A program made the position numbers and the translations under genes. Positions 1-11,650 of a stretch of DNA of 64,000 nucleotides are shown piece by piece. The notes beneath the pieces are model-generated. The model made no database searches. It was not told the origin of the DNA and saw only the letters and a program-made list of their open reading frames with translations. The number at the start of each line of letters is the position of its first letter. Position 1 is the stretch's first letter. This DNA is from Aquila chrysaetos chrysaetos (lineage: Eukaryota > Chordata > Aves > Accipitriformes > Accipitridae). The stretch lies in contig NC_044012.1 of NCBI RefSeq assembly GCF_900496995.4, positions 26,673,606 to 26,737,605 on the forward strand. Direction: 5' to 3'.

Positions 1-1194
1 ATTTGTTTTAGGGTCAAAACAGCAAGAAATGAGGCAGGGCTGCCTTCCCATGTCCATGTAGAGCCCCACCACAGGCTGTGCACAGACCCTTGCTCCTGGC
101 GCTCACCAGAAGCTGCAGTGAAGGCACGGCGCTGGCTGCCCGGGGAGGGGAGGCCATCCAGCCAAGGGCTGTGTTTTGCCCTTGACTCTCCATCTGCTGT
201 ATCAAACACTGATGGCTGCAGGCCTCCCCAGCACAGTGATCCGGGCACTCAGACCCTTTCCTGACGTCACTTGCCATCCCAGTGCTTTTGTAGATCAGTA
301 TCCACCTTCCTGGAGCCCACCAAACCTATTCCCCTTGCTCCTTAGAGCTCAGAAAACATCCTTCTGCTTTTCCAAAAAAGGCAAGAGGCTTTTCAGTATG
401 TTTTGGCTTCCAAATCGTTTTTTAGAGGGGTTTAGAGCCAGCTGTGTGACTCCAGGTTCCTAGATGACACTAGGATGCCATCAAGCAACCAAGTATTTTT
501 ACAGATGTGGCACAGTTTTCTAAACTACTTCTGGAAACCCTCCCTGCTGCCATCCCTCTGACCCCTCTCTCCAAAAGCCTTACTCTGTGCCCGAAGGCAT
601 TTTCAAAGCCTGGCACCAAGTTCCCATGCAGACTGGGGCTTCCTCTGCAGGGAGGTTTGCTCTAAGCTCGGGTCTCTAAGAAAAATAAAAAAATGCAATT
701 CTCCAGGGCACCGCATTTCTACAAGTGCAGATGGAGTAAGGTAAGCATTTTGCCCTGGTTTCCCAAGGATTCAGGTGTCCGACTCAGGGCTCATGGAACA
801 AGAGGATCAGGATATGGCATTGAAACCTCTGTGAGATCCCCCTCCCCACCCCCACCCCATCTTCTCTCCCCAAAAGGAGCCCATCTCTTGTCCTCTCCTC
901 TGACCATCTGACACCAGCAAGTTTTCCTCAACATACTACACTGACATCGTACTTTAATACAAGACGACCTGCACACGATGCTTCTGCTACCAAGAAATTA
1001 AGATTCCTCAGCTCTTTGGCTGGAACATTATTATTTATACAGATCCTAATAAATAACAACATCTCTCCCAGCTGGGAATTCAGGGCTGCCACTCACTTAG
1101 TGCTGCCACTTATCTGCAGCTCATCTCATGAGACACAGACTTGTGACATCGGGGTATTTACAGGAACGTAACGATCCCACCACCACGTATCATT

Positions 1195-1262
1195 AGCAAG
1201 AATCGAACCCCGCACCTTTAGTGATAAAAACAGAGCCTTGTGCCACTACAGCTGACGAGAAT
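1195..1262 (-). repeat. Degenerate tRNA-like / tRNA-derived SINE relic
   Basis: Read on the minus strand, this stretch has a perfect pol III B-box (GGTTCGATTC, about 1197-1206 on the plus strand). About 35-40 nt upstream of it is an A-box-like AGCTGTAGTGG that carries one extra base. An anticodon-arm-like segment lies between them. The T stem does not pair properly (two of five pairs fail), so it is unlikely to be a working tRNA gene. It fits the head of an old tRNA-derived SINE whose family I cannot name. Confidence 0.35.
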
Positions 1263-1519
1263 AATTCCCCGCACTCACAGCGGTGGCAGGCACCACACAT
1301 GGTACAACCAATAGTTTCAGCTGCACAAAGCACACTCAGCCTGACAGGTCACACTCGCATCTTGCAACATCGCATGGGACTGGGGTGCAGCCTCGTCAAA
1401 CTGCAGGAGACTGCGCGAACACAAAACCTCCCAGCACAGCTTCGAAACCCCACCGCCTGTCAGAGGGTCTTAGCATTGGTGTAGGACACATGTCGGCGAA
1501 TCCTGACTTCACTGTCGAC

Positions 1520-1625
1520 TCCCAATGCGACTTTTAACTCCTCAGAGCTACTTCAGCTCTTTTGAGCCTCAGTCCCCCTTTTGTGGAATGGGAAGAATGG
1601 CTGTCTCTTGCTCTGCGTTACTGCA
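1520..1625 (+). repeat. MIR-like ancient SINE relic
   Basis: The segment GAGCCTCAGTCCCCC followed by TGGAATGGGAAGAATGG resembles the conserved 3' core of MIR (cctcagtttcc...aaaatgggg). The match is heavily diverged and made by eye. Confidence 0.35.
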
Positions 1626-4600
1626 AAACTTTTTTTAATACTTGGCATTGCGATGCTGCTGCATTAAACCCATTCCTAAGCCACTAATTTCACATTCCTG
1701 GGGAATGGAAATGCTAGATCTGACCCAGAGAAGGAGCTGGGCAAATCCCCAAAATCCAAACCAAATCCACCCCCTGCCAAGTCCAATGTAGCTCACATGT
1801 TACTCCCCACTGAGTGTGCACCCTGAAGTATATTTGCAATGCTTTGTTTAGTACAGTTTCTAAACAGTTGATGTGGACCGATGGTCATCTACAGTGTTGT
1901 GTTATTGGCATTTAGGAAACCCAAAGAGCAAGACTTTATGGTGCTAGGCACGACACAACTGTAGAATAAAACCATGCAGACAAAATCACAGAATAAAGGT
2001 TCATCCCAAGGAGCCCGTGGAGGGCAGGATAAAACCATAATATGTCACCTATGCCCTCCCGCAGTCCCAGGGCAGGGTCGGCTCTCTCTGACCCATCTCT
2101 GGCAGACATTTCCCTGCCCCGCTCCTATGCCACTCGCTCCAAAGATGGAGATTCCATCTTAGGAAGATTAACCGAGATGCCACCATTTCCCCAGGGATAC
2201 CACCGGAGCGTTGCATGGAAAGAAAGGGGGTGTTAGCGGCAAGCATCCGCGCTGAAAATTACTCCCGTGCATCACCCCAGACCAAAGTAGCATTTTCTGA
2301 ATTCCCCAGTGACCCACGTACTGCCTCCCAGGAGCACAAGTCTTGCTGTCGTTTGCAAAAGGACCTCAGGTGGGCATTTGTCAGGGCTGGCTTGGGTTTG
2401 GCATTTTTCTAAGCTACGGGACAATGACTGCGTGTGGGGGGAGAGGGATCTGAGCCCAGCACGACAGGAAACAATCAAGGAGGCGACACGGAGGGTCAGG
2501 CAAGCAGAGCAGTGACAAAGGACAGGGGCTCCATGCTGGGGACAGATGGAAGGAAACGGTGGCAAGGAATACACATGAATGAGGGCAAATGTAAGCGAGT
2601 TACACGAGCTGGAGGGGTGGGAGGGAGTTAGAGATGGAGGAAAGGTGATGGAAATTGAGGGAGAGGCATGTTGTGATCCCTCTGAGAGGGAGGAGAATTA
2701 GGGGTGTGGAGGCAAAGGAGAGACACCCCAAAATGGCAAAAGGGAGACAGGCAAGGAGAGGGCATGGTGAGAGGGGGAGGGAGGATCTAGAAACGGACAA
2801 AAGGACGCATGGTGCAGTCGATGGTGTGAGAAGCAGGGGGAGGAGGAGGGAGGGTCTCCGTGCAGGCCTGCAGACAGGAAAGCCAGCTTTGCAGAGACAG
2901 ACAGATGGGGGATCCTGTGCTTAAAAACTGGAGAAAATAACCCCACAGGAAATTAGACCAACTCCATCAAGACCAGCAGCCCAGCAGGTTCAGTGGCCCA
3001 GATCTCTAGCAGCTCTAAATTGGTGCAGACAACAGGCCAAGCCATCAGCAGCATAAATCCAGATAACTCCACCAACTTCCAAGAGAGCTGCACTGATTTA
3101 CATCAGCTAAAATCAGGCCGGACTTAAATCTGACTTACCCACTCAGTGCCAAGGCTCTCAGTCCACCTCAGCCCCAACCCTGACCTTGCTTCCCACAACT
3201 AAAGAAGGGCTGAGCCTTCTTTGACATCGCTCCATTTCTGACACGAGCACAGCCAGATCAGGATGTGGCCCTTTATACCCTGGCCGGATGAGTAGCACGG
3301 TCCTATGTGCTTTTTTCAAGTGAAATTTGTCCTGTATGTTTTTTTTTTTTAATGAAAGGCTTTATTCATGTGTAACTGAAATTTGAAAACAACATGCAAC
3401 AAACCACTTTACTTGGTGGATTACTAAAAGGGGAGAGAACTGCTTAGTAGGTGGTGTTAAAAATGTAAAACTAAGAGGAGAAAAGAACCTCTAGAAACTA
3501 TAATAATATATAACTTTGCTGTAGTGTTCTACTCTTTAAGGCAGTGTGCAGACATCAGCTAATTGATCCCTGGCAGACTCCTGCCAGTTAGATTTTTATA
3601 TTCGAGAGAGAATTAAGCCCTTACTTGTTGTGTTTCCACTACCTAGCTTCTATTATTCTGTTTTATGCCAATAACACAGATCCCAAAGCATTTTGCAAAG
3701 GAGGCTTGCGTGATTATTTCCTCCCCCCACCCCTTTTCCTTTTTAACTTCAGTTAACTGATTGCCAATTGACTCAAAGTAAATGGGTTTGCAAATTACCC
3801 TAGTAAGCCACAAATGTTAACATACAGGAACAAACCCTTGAGGACGGTTGAGCCTCTGGCACCCAGACCAGTTATCTAACTGGAATTAATCTGTAGAGCA
3901 GCTAGCTCTGGCTAAAAACAAATAAATAAATCGAGTCTAGACATTGCCAAACTGGGGACGGATGGGGGGAGAATCAGGGGAAGATGTGGGTGCACAGCCA
4001 CATTCTCTTCTCTGCTTACCCCTGCATTAGGAGTAAACAATTCCATCAAAACTAACAGAGAAGGCTGCAAGAGCTTGGTCCACCTGTCCAGCTAAGGCAG
4101 TTGCTCACGAGGGCAACAAGGGTGTAGGATGCATCCGATCTGACTGCCGTTTACTTTGCACGAACCCATCCCAAATCTTTTCTCAGAGTGTCATAAACCC
4201 AGCGTGCTTCACTGTGGTTTGCACTGAGGCTCCCGTGCACTGCTCTGGCTGCAGGAAAAGGCCGGAGCGGTGCCCGGGATGGATGTGCACTGCATGTGCC
4301 TGCTGCACCATGCACTGTGTAAATGCCAGCAGAAGGACAGTGCAATGGAAAATGCAGCCATGCCTATGGAGTAGTTCCATCGGATATTTTACTTCGGTGT
4401 AAATTCAGAGTTAAACCCGCTGCTGAGACAACCTTCTCCTTACTGCTGCTAGAAGGCCAGATCCTGCACAGGTATGTACTGCTACTGATGCAGTCTGGAG
4501 GGTCTTATCTGGCACAAACTGGCGTGCCTCCAGCATGTGCCAATTTATGCCCAGAAGTGTGGGCTTCACCTGAAAGCATCAGAGGTGCTGTACCAGCTTA

Positions 4601-7600
4601 CAGCAAACAGCTAAGGATCCAGCCCTGAGGTTGTTTTTTTTTATTTGGTTGTTTTTTTGTGATTAAAAAAAAAAAAAACAAACAAAAAAAACCACACCAC
4701 ACAAATCACCCCAGGTCCTTATATTTCTTGTTTTCATCAGATACAAAATTATTTCTACAGACAAAAGATTTTTAGCCCTCTTCTCATTTATACTAAGGCA
4801 CCTTTACACTGCACTGGTATAAATTACACTTGTAAATACCCCACTTCGGACATTTTGACATTCCCGGTGTGGTATAAGAGAGCCTAAGGGCAAATTAGGA
4901 CTTAGTCTTTTTTCTGTTATAGTAATAAAATTAAAGAGGACCATAAAATAAACAACCCTCAAATATCTCTGCTAAGGTGGGGCATTCTTTTCCCATTTAA
5001 GATGAAAGCCATGTTAAAAGACAAGCACACAAAGAACATCACAAATAAACCCTCCTGAATATCTGTGGGGTGAGATTTTGCTGCATTGAAAATCTGATGA
5101 AAGTGGTGTCAAAAAACACAAATGCACACAAAAGGACCACAAACAAACAACTAAATCTCTTTGCATTGAGGTTTTATTGTACTGATGATGCAAGTTGTGT
5201 TTACAAGGAGGGGAAAAAAAAAAACCCAACACACCACCACACCACAAAAATAAGCAAACACCTCATTTCAGTGCAGCAATTTTAAGCTTTTTCACGTAGC
5301 GATGAAAGTTGTTTATTAAAGGGGGGGGGGGCGGAACAAAAAAAGAAAAAGCAACGCGACCCAAAAGCAACAACCCAGATGCCACAGACAATTGCCGCCT
5401 TGTGCGGCGGAGGAAAGTTGCAAACTGGGGCTGGAAGCCCCTGGCCCCAAGCAGCCGTTCTCCGCCAGCAATGCATCACATCAGGGTGGGTGTGACCGCG
5501 GCCCCCTGCATGGCACAATCCTGCCGCGGCCTCGCGGCACACGCTTGGAGCCGGACGGTGTGCGGGGGAAAGCGGGGCAAGGCGAGCTGGCGACGGGGGG
5601 ACGCAGGAGGAGGGGGCTGCCAGACAAAGGCAGGAACAGGGGGTGGGGGCCCCCACCCAACGCCAGCACGCTTTCCCACTGCCCTAGATTCCGGCCGGCT
5701 GCGCTGCGGCGCGGTTCACTCGGTCAGCGCGGCATCCAGCAGCCGATCCGATGAGAGGAGTGTGCGTGTCTTCCTAGAAAATTCCCTTTGTCTCTCTCCC
5801 AGACCCATTTTCTCCTCCCACCTCTAGTTCAAACCGCACAAAGTCAATCCCGTTCTGCACTTTTCCTTGGTGTAAATTCAGATGGATTCTCATTAACACT
5901 TTATAACAATCCGACACCGACTGCAATTCCTCTCTCCCTTTAAGGCCCATCTCAAGCTGCTAGAGCAGCGTAAGGAGGTTGGTTTTTCAGGCCCCACCAG
6001 ACCTGGTGGCTTTAGCTCCAAGATTTACGCGAAGCAAGCAGACAACAGGATCTGACCCCCTCGCTGCTTCTCGCTCGGATGCTGTACATCCACCTCCACA
6101 TGGTGGGTGGGGGAGCTGCAATCATCAGACTTCCTCAATGAAAAAGGCTTCCTTGGACTATTTTTAAATGCTGAAAGCATTAGAGCATGTTTGGAGCTAT
6201 ACAAAGGGCCCCAATCACCTGGGGTTAGTGGGGCCTCTTGTTATTTGACTTCACCTTGCCAAGAAAGAGCAATTTATGTTAAGCTCCTCTCTCACATAAT
6301 CTCATTCCTGTTGACAACAGGCTAGTTAGAGCAAGCTGGGAGATGCTTCATCAAAGGGTGTCTCTGGGTACAGGTGACAATGGATGCTACTATTGATGAT
6401 GAGAGCAAAAATACTCTTACAGGGAAGGTACCTGCTGGGAGCGGGCAGCTTGCACTGTTGTGCTCTGTGCAGCAGGAAGCCAAACTAACCCACTACCTTC
6501 TCCCTGTGCCCGTACACACCAGGCACACAAAGAACCATAACCATGTCTCCCTAACTACCAATCTAGCTTTAAATGTGCCCCGCTTAAAAGTCCAGCAGCT
6601 TCTTCCCTAGCTCCACTGACAGCAGCCCAGATTGTCAGTGGGAGCAGATTTAACACTGGCAGAAAAGTCAGATACACATCTTCATCAGTTTGATGTACAC
6701 CTGCCTCGGGTGACTTCTAGGGAAGAACCTGGACACCTCAGTGGCTGAGGATTTCTGCCCCTTTCTATGTTCACAGTCTGAACAGCCAAAGCGCGACACC
6801 TTTAGACACTCTCCAGTCTTCGCAGCATCTCTCCCATCTCAACCCACACCCTTGGGTTGCAAGAACCTTCTCCTTTGCAGCTCCCTTGGAGCCCCACCAT
6901 TTCCTCAAAAAGCACCCGCAAACCACTTCAGCGCTTTGTCTTTACACCCTGGCAAATTTATTTGCGTATCTCTGAGAACACATGCAGTCCCAGAAAGGGT
7001 GTTGCAGGGAAGATGCCCACACCAGGAGTTGGCAGGCAAAATACAAGAGCCACTAAGCACCCCAATGCACCACGCTGGCCCAGACCAGCTCCAGAATGGC
7101 ACATGCCAGGAGGTTTAGCCACCCAAGCACAGCATGACTGGAGTTCACACGCTTGCCACGCACCCAGGATACAGGGGGATGATCCGCAGCAGCTGCGACA
7201 CAGGCAGAAACATCCCTGCTCCTCACCCTAGCAGCAACAGGAGGGCATACGTGGAGGTCATGGCTCCCCTTCCAGCCAGGGAAGGGAAGTCATTGCCAAC
7301 CATGGCCAGGGGCAGAGTGGAAGAGGTCATAAACGTCAATCAAAGGGATTGTTATGACTTCATCCCCTCATCCTTCCTTTTCCGGTTTCCTCTCCTTCAA
7401 TTTGCAAAGCAGTCCCGCACACCCCACCAGCCACCCAGCTCTCCATCGCAGACCCTGGGGCATCACAGTGGAGGAGCAGTTCTCAGCACCTGTCCAGCCA
7501 ATTCCCGCAAAGTCACCCTTTCAGCACTCCCCGATCTTGTCCCAGTGAGTCCCCCATCCCACCCGGCTAGCGGTCACGCTGCTCAAGAAGCGCTGCTCGA

Positions 7601-8856
7601 ATTCAGCACACAAACCGGCACCACCGCAAACTCGAGCGAGGTTTCCAGCACGCGATTGGCTCCGTGAGGGCATGTTAACAGTTCCCGGGGAAAGCAGGGA
7701 GCTGCCAAGCACAGGTTTAGGTCCTGCAGCATCTCTCGTTCAAAGTGGCACCACCCCCTCCACCACAATTAAACCTCTTCGCAAATCACACTTACAAACA
7801 TTCCAATAAAAATATATGGGGCTTGAGCCTTATTTGTACTCAAGCGCCTTTACACTCTTCCAGCAAAGCGAAGGGCAGTCTTATGGCAGGTGGAAATCCC
7901 ATTGCCAGATGCATGTAGAAGGGCCTCCGTGCCCAGATCCAGGCCTCTTACATACATGTGTCAGTAAGGTACACTTTCAAAGATGGTAGGTATTATTTTA
8001 AAATAATATGAAGGAACAGTGTGGTTCATCAGATCAGAAAATATGAAGATAAAGAAAAAGCTCAACCCTGTTACCAATTAAAGCCCTGAAATAATTTTTA
8101 TTTCACTATTACTTTTTTTTTTCCCCTCTCTTTTCCAGGATGTTCATCACCCTGCTCACAAGTACCCATAAAACTAACTAATTTCCTTAGAAAACCATCA
8201 GCCCCATGAGTAGTATTACCAAGGGGGTGACAATCTGCAGATTCTGGGTTCCCCCCAGGATTCCTAGTCAGGCATCCATGAGAGCACAGGATTCGGCCCC
8301 CCAGGGTACCCTGCACCCAGCTCCATCTGAGGGCAAACCCTCGTAATCTGGCCTTCCACACAAAAACAAGACCCAGGAGACATTCCTATAGGCCTTTAAA
8401 AATAAGTGTGGGCCACAATCTCTGCTGGAGTAAAGAGCTGTGGCTGCAGGGACTCTGCTGAAGCAATCTTGGTTTCTACCAGCACAGGATCTGGTCCACC
8501 CGCCTCTATAAAGGGGCACAGCTTACACTGTCTGACCCACTAACTGATGGAGCGCTGCCGAGTCCGCCTTGCTGGGGCTCTGGCCCACTGACAGTTTTTC
8601 CCAGATGTGGGAAAGCCCTCACACACACTAAAAATGGTGGAAAAAATCCAGGTCTCCACGTTCCTCTCCATCACTCTGGCCACAACGGACATGCTGCTGC
8701 GTACTGAACACATCGAAACACACCCCCTTCTCAAGAGTTTGGGGCAGCAGTGAGATCCAGGAGGAAAATAGCCTGGGCACCTCCTGCATCGTCTAACGTT
8801 TCCCCTCAATTCCGCCTGCTGAATCCTCTCTCTTTTCTAACTTTATTAAACAAAGG

Positions 8857-8972
8857 GGGCCTGATTCTCCACCGCCTTGCACCCACCAGCGCAGAGTTGG
8901 TGCAAAGCCCCGCTGTTTCTGGCCGTGCTTGGCTCACAGCGGTAGAAAAGCGTCATGGGGAGGATCAGGCCC
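8857..8972. repeat. 116-bp inverted-repeat (MITE-like) element
   Basis: The first 14 bases (GGGCCTGATTCTCC, 8857-8870) and last 14 (GGAGGATCAGGCCC, 8959-8972) are inverted copies that differ at one position. The interior carries a second, weaker inverted pair around CTTGCACC and TTGGTGCAAAG. It has no coding capacity. The structure and the CCTGATTCTCC / GGATCAGG termini recall a family of short palindromic relics that I know only as common in amniote genomes; the family name is not determinable here. Confidence 0.5.
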
Positions 8973-10695
8973 AGGCAGGATCTTCTCAGCCATACCTTCA
9001 CCCCCCTCTCCAGCCCCTGTCTCCCCAGCTCGCCGGCACGGGGGCCACGATCCCGGTGTGGCAGAGGAGAAGCTGGAGCAAGAGCCGTTCCCTCCACTGC
9101 AGACACCCCGACTTTCAGGGGAGGACAGCATTCCCCGCCCCCGCACTCCTGCCTACTCTCCATCCCAGCATGGGGACCGGCCTCTGGCTTCGCTAGTGGG
9201 AGAGAGCTGAAGCCACCAGAGGCCCCATTGTTCCCATAACATGCTCCAGCGTAACGATGCACAGCCATTAGCCATTTGTATCCCTGTCCCTGTCTTCCCC
9301 TTGCCCACCTCAGCCTCTGGACATCGCCTTCTGGAGCACTGGCCCTGAGGAGCCACCCCCCCCATGTCAAACTGCAAACCCCCTGCTTGGGCGATTTCAA
9401 TTCCCAACCCAAGAGGAAGCATCTGGATTTGGAGCCGCAGTCTCTGCCCATCACACTTCCAGAGCGTCAAGTTACTTGCTTAGAGAAAGAAAAAAAAAAA
9501 AAAAATCCCACTTAGCCACACTATTATTATTTTTTTTTTTTTCCTTTGTAAGCGACACAAAACTTCTCTCGCCAGCCCCATGTTTTAACCCTGCGCCGGC
9601 TCCCGCAATGCCAACGGGCGGCTCCGTGGAGATGCCCTCCCCGCAGCGCACCTCGCCCCCACACGCACACTCGGGAGCCCGGAGCAGTGGGGGTGGGCGA
9701 GGGGTGACTTAAGAGTGGGTGTGGTGTATATATATATATAATTTTTTTTTTTTTTTTAAAAGCCCTCCTCCATTCCACCTCGCTCCGAACAGAGCTGTAA
9801 GGAGAACAAAAGCATCACTGTCGCGGAGCGTGGTCAGCGGCGGAGCCGGGCGGCGGAGGCGTGCGTGGGGCCCACGCGGGACGGCCGGGTGCCCGTTCCG
9901 GGGTCCCTGCCAGTCACATGGTTGCAAAAGGAGTTCAACTTCCATTAATCGGTTCTTTGGACCCGTACTAGGCCCGCAGCTCGCCTGCCCGGCCCCGGCG
10001 AGCCCCGGCACAACCACACCCCCCTCGCTCCGCCGAACCCAACAAAGGGGATTTTTCCCCCCACCGCGCCGAGCCCGGCCGGGGTGCGGGGAGCTGGGGC
10101 CGGGCTCAGCCGGACCACCAGCCCCGACTCCCTTCTTCCCCCCAATCCGCTTTATTTTTTTTTCTATTATTTATTTATTTATTTATTTTTAAAAAGGAGG
10201 AGGGCGGAGAGCGCGGTTCAGGAACGGCTCTTTCGCAGAACCGGAGGAGCGACGGGGTCGGGGCTCCGGTGCAGACAGCCCACGCAGGCATTCCTATACA
10301 TTTCCCACCCTCCCAAAAGAGCCCCCCCCCCCGCCACAAGAGCAGCGACCCGTCCGCAGCCCCGGGAGTCCCACTCCGCCCGGAGAGGAGGAGGAGGTGG
10401 GGGGAAGGCGGGCTGCACCCGCCGCTTTGTCCCCGGCGGGACTGAGCCGGCCGGGGCGCGGGTGCCCGCCCGGCCCCGGCCCCGGCCCCGGCCCCGAACA
10501 ATGGGAAGGAGGGAGCGGCGAGGGGCGAGCCGCGGGGGAAGTTGGCGGGGCCCCCCGGCGGGGCGGTCCCCAACCCTCCCGTCCGCGGGGATGCCGCGGG
10601 CGGCGGGGGAAGTTTCCCGAGGAAGGAGCCCGACCGGGCGGGGGAAGAGGAGGGGAGGGGGACGGGGGACACCGGGAGCGGCGGCCGGCGCTCAC

Positions 10696-11164
10696 CTTGC
10701 CGGCCCACGATCTCGGCCACGTGCTCGGAGCTGGGCACCGGGACGCACTCGGTGGTGTTGGAGCTGCTCTTGAGCCGCAGCTCGGCCTCCTTGTACAAGG
10801 CGCACAACTTGGGCTCTGCCGCCCCGGCGCTGGGCGCCGACGAGCCCTTCGGGGCCGGCGGCGGCGGCGGCGGCGGTGGCGGCGGCTGCTGCTGCGGCGG
10901 CGGCGGCGGCGGCGGGGGCTGCTGCGGCGGCGGCGGCGGCGGGTTATTGTTGTTGTTGTTGCTGTCCTCCACCAGCACCACGGCGGAGGAGGAGGAGGAG
11001 GAGGAAGGCTCGCCTAGCCCCAGCAGGCAGAGCTGGTCCAGGGCGAGCTGCAGCGCCCGGTCATCCTCCAGCAGCGCTCTGTCTTTGCCGCTCCCACCGA
11101 AACAGCCTAAATCGCCGAAACCCCCGTTCCTTTCCATTATCCCTGGTACTACCAGGCTAGGCAT
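10696..11164 (-). CDS. MEX3A: MEX3A coding exon 1 (N-terminal 156 codons)
   Basis: MEX3A is an RNA-binding protein with two KH domains and a C-terminal RING finger. It controls mRNA stability and translation in stem and progenitor cells. The exon starts at the ATG at 11164 (G at -3; protein begins MPSLVVPGIMERNGG) and ends at a consensus donor (CAAG/GTGAGC) after 10696. The frame is open one base into codon 157. Residues 1-51 and about 116-156 closely match the conserved MEX3A N-terminus, including the stretch LCALYKEAELRLK and the start of KH1 (SEHVAEIVGRQ, cut by the intron). Between them is a low-complexity linker: Ser 54-60, Asn 69-74, Pro 75-80, Gln 81-82, Pro 83-90, Gln 91-93, Pro 94-103. 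I recall an Ala/Pro/Gly-rich linker in the human protein. KH1 core, KH2 and RING lie in exon 2, which is not in this window. Confidence 0.95.
10855..10985 (-). repeat. CGG/CTG/GTT triplet tracts inside MEX3A exon 1
   Basis: On the plus strand this is an imperfect GGC repeat broken by GCT, followed by a GTT run at about 10945-10962. On the coding strand it reads CCG (Pro), CAG (Gln) and AAC (Asn) codons. The synonymous and frame-keeping interruptions make it a coding low-complexity tract, though it is likely to vary in length between individuals and to cause assembly errors. Confidence 0.85.
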
Positions 11165-11650
11165 GGCTAACAAAGACTTGAGAGGGGGTTGGGTGGTGGT
11201 GGTTGGTTGGGGAGGGGGGGGGTGTGAGAGCGAGAGGAGGGGAGTGGGGGGGGGGGGGGGGGGGGACACAAAGAGCTCGGGAGGGAGAAGGGAAAAAAAA
11301 AAAGGCAGAGGGAGAGAAACAGACAGAGAAAAGGACCCTCCGCCCACCTCCCCTCTGCCTGGCCAAGCCCCTTTCTCTCTGTAACCCGAGCTCCCTCGCC
11401 CAGGCACTTCCAGCCCGCCGGGGTCCCCCCGCCGCCGCCTCCGCCCCCGGCTCCCAGCCGCCGGCGGGGTGTGCGGAGGGCCGGCGGGGCGCGGGGCGGC
11501 GCGGAGCCCCGCGGGGGGAAAACTCTTTTGTTTGAAGGCGGCTGGGCGCAGCGGGAGGCTGCCCCGGCCCGCGGCCTGCTGGGGGATGTAGTCCCCGTCC
11601 GCCGCGCACACCCGCTCCGGCGCGCCGGCGGCGGGCGGCGGGGGGACGGC
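11165..11650 (-). promoter_or_regulatory. MEX3A: MEX3A 5' UTR and core promoter region
   Basis: This is GC-rich DNA directly upstream of the MEX3A start codon. It contains a run of 20 G on the plus strand (11246-11265; poly-C in the transcript orientation) next to further G-rich stretches at about 11205-11222, then a purine-rich stretch at about 11270-11330. No TATA box is evident. The reading frame happens to stay open for about 186 codons upstream of the start, but it is low complexity and I treat it as untranslated. Confidence 0.6.

Larger units (their letters stand above)
1..10695 (-). other. MEX3A: Inferred MEX3A intron 1 (3' end outside window)
   Basis: A consensus splice donor ends MEX3A exon 1 at 10696 on the minus strand. 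The second exon, which in the family carries most of KH1, all of KH2 and the RING finger, should follow at lower coordinates. No minus-strand reading frame here encodes a KH GxxG loop or a C3HC4 RING, so the exon must lie beyond position 1 and this stretch is intron. It is moderately AT-rich up to about 9 kb and CpG-rich after that. I see poly-A and poly-T runs (about 9486-9505 and 9531-9543), a TA tract followed by T15 at 9727-9756, a MIR-like relic, a tRNA-like relic and a palindromic element, each listed separately. An assembly error that moved exon 2 away is the main alternative. Confidence 0.75.
9580..11650. promoter_or_regulatory. CpG island over MEX3A 5' end
   Basis: CpG dinucleotides are dense from about 9.6 kb to 11.65 kb, in contrast with the CpG-poor DNA on both sides. 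The island covers MEX3A coding exon 1, its 5' UTR and the start of intron 1. That is typical of a developmental or housekeeping promoter without a TATA box, and I see no convincing TATA upstream of the start codon on the minus strand. The transcription start probably lies between about 11200 and 11600. Confidence 0.7.

Noticed and set aside
372..381. CArG box CCAAAAAAGG in MEX3A intron
   Set aside because: It matches the SRF consensus but is a single short AT-rich motif with no partner sites; chance is a fair explanation.
10397..11384. Plus-strand Gly/Arg/Cys-rich frames over MEX3A exon 1
   Set aside because: They are antisense readings of the triplet repeats and of the MEX3A coding strand.
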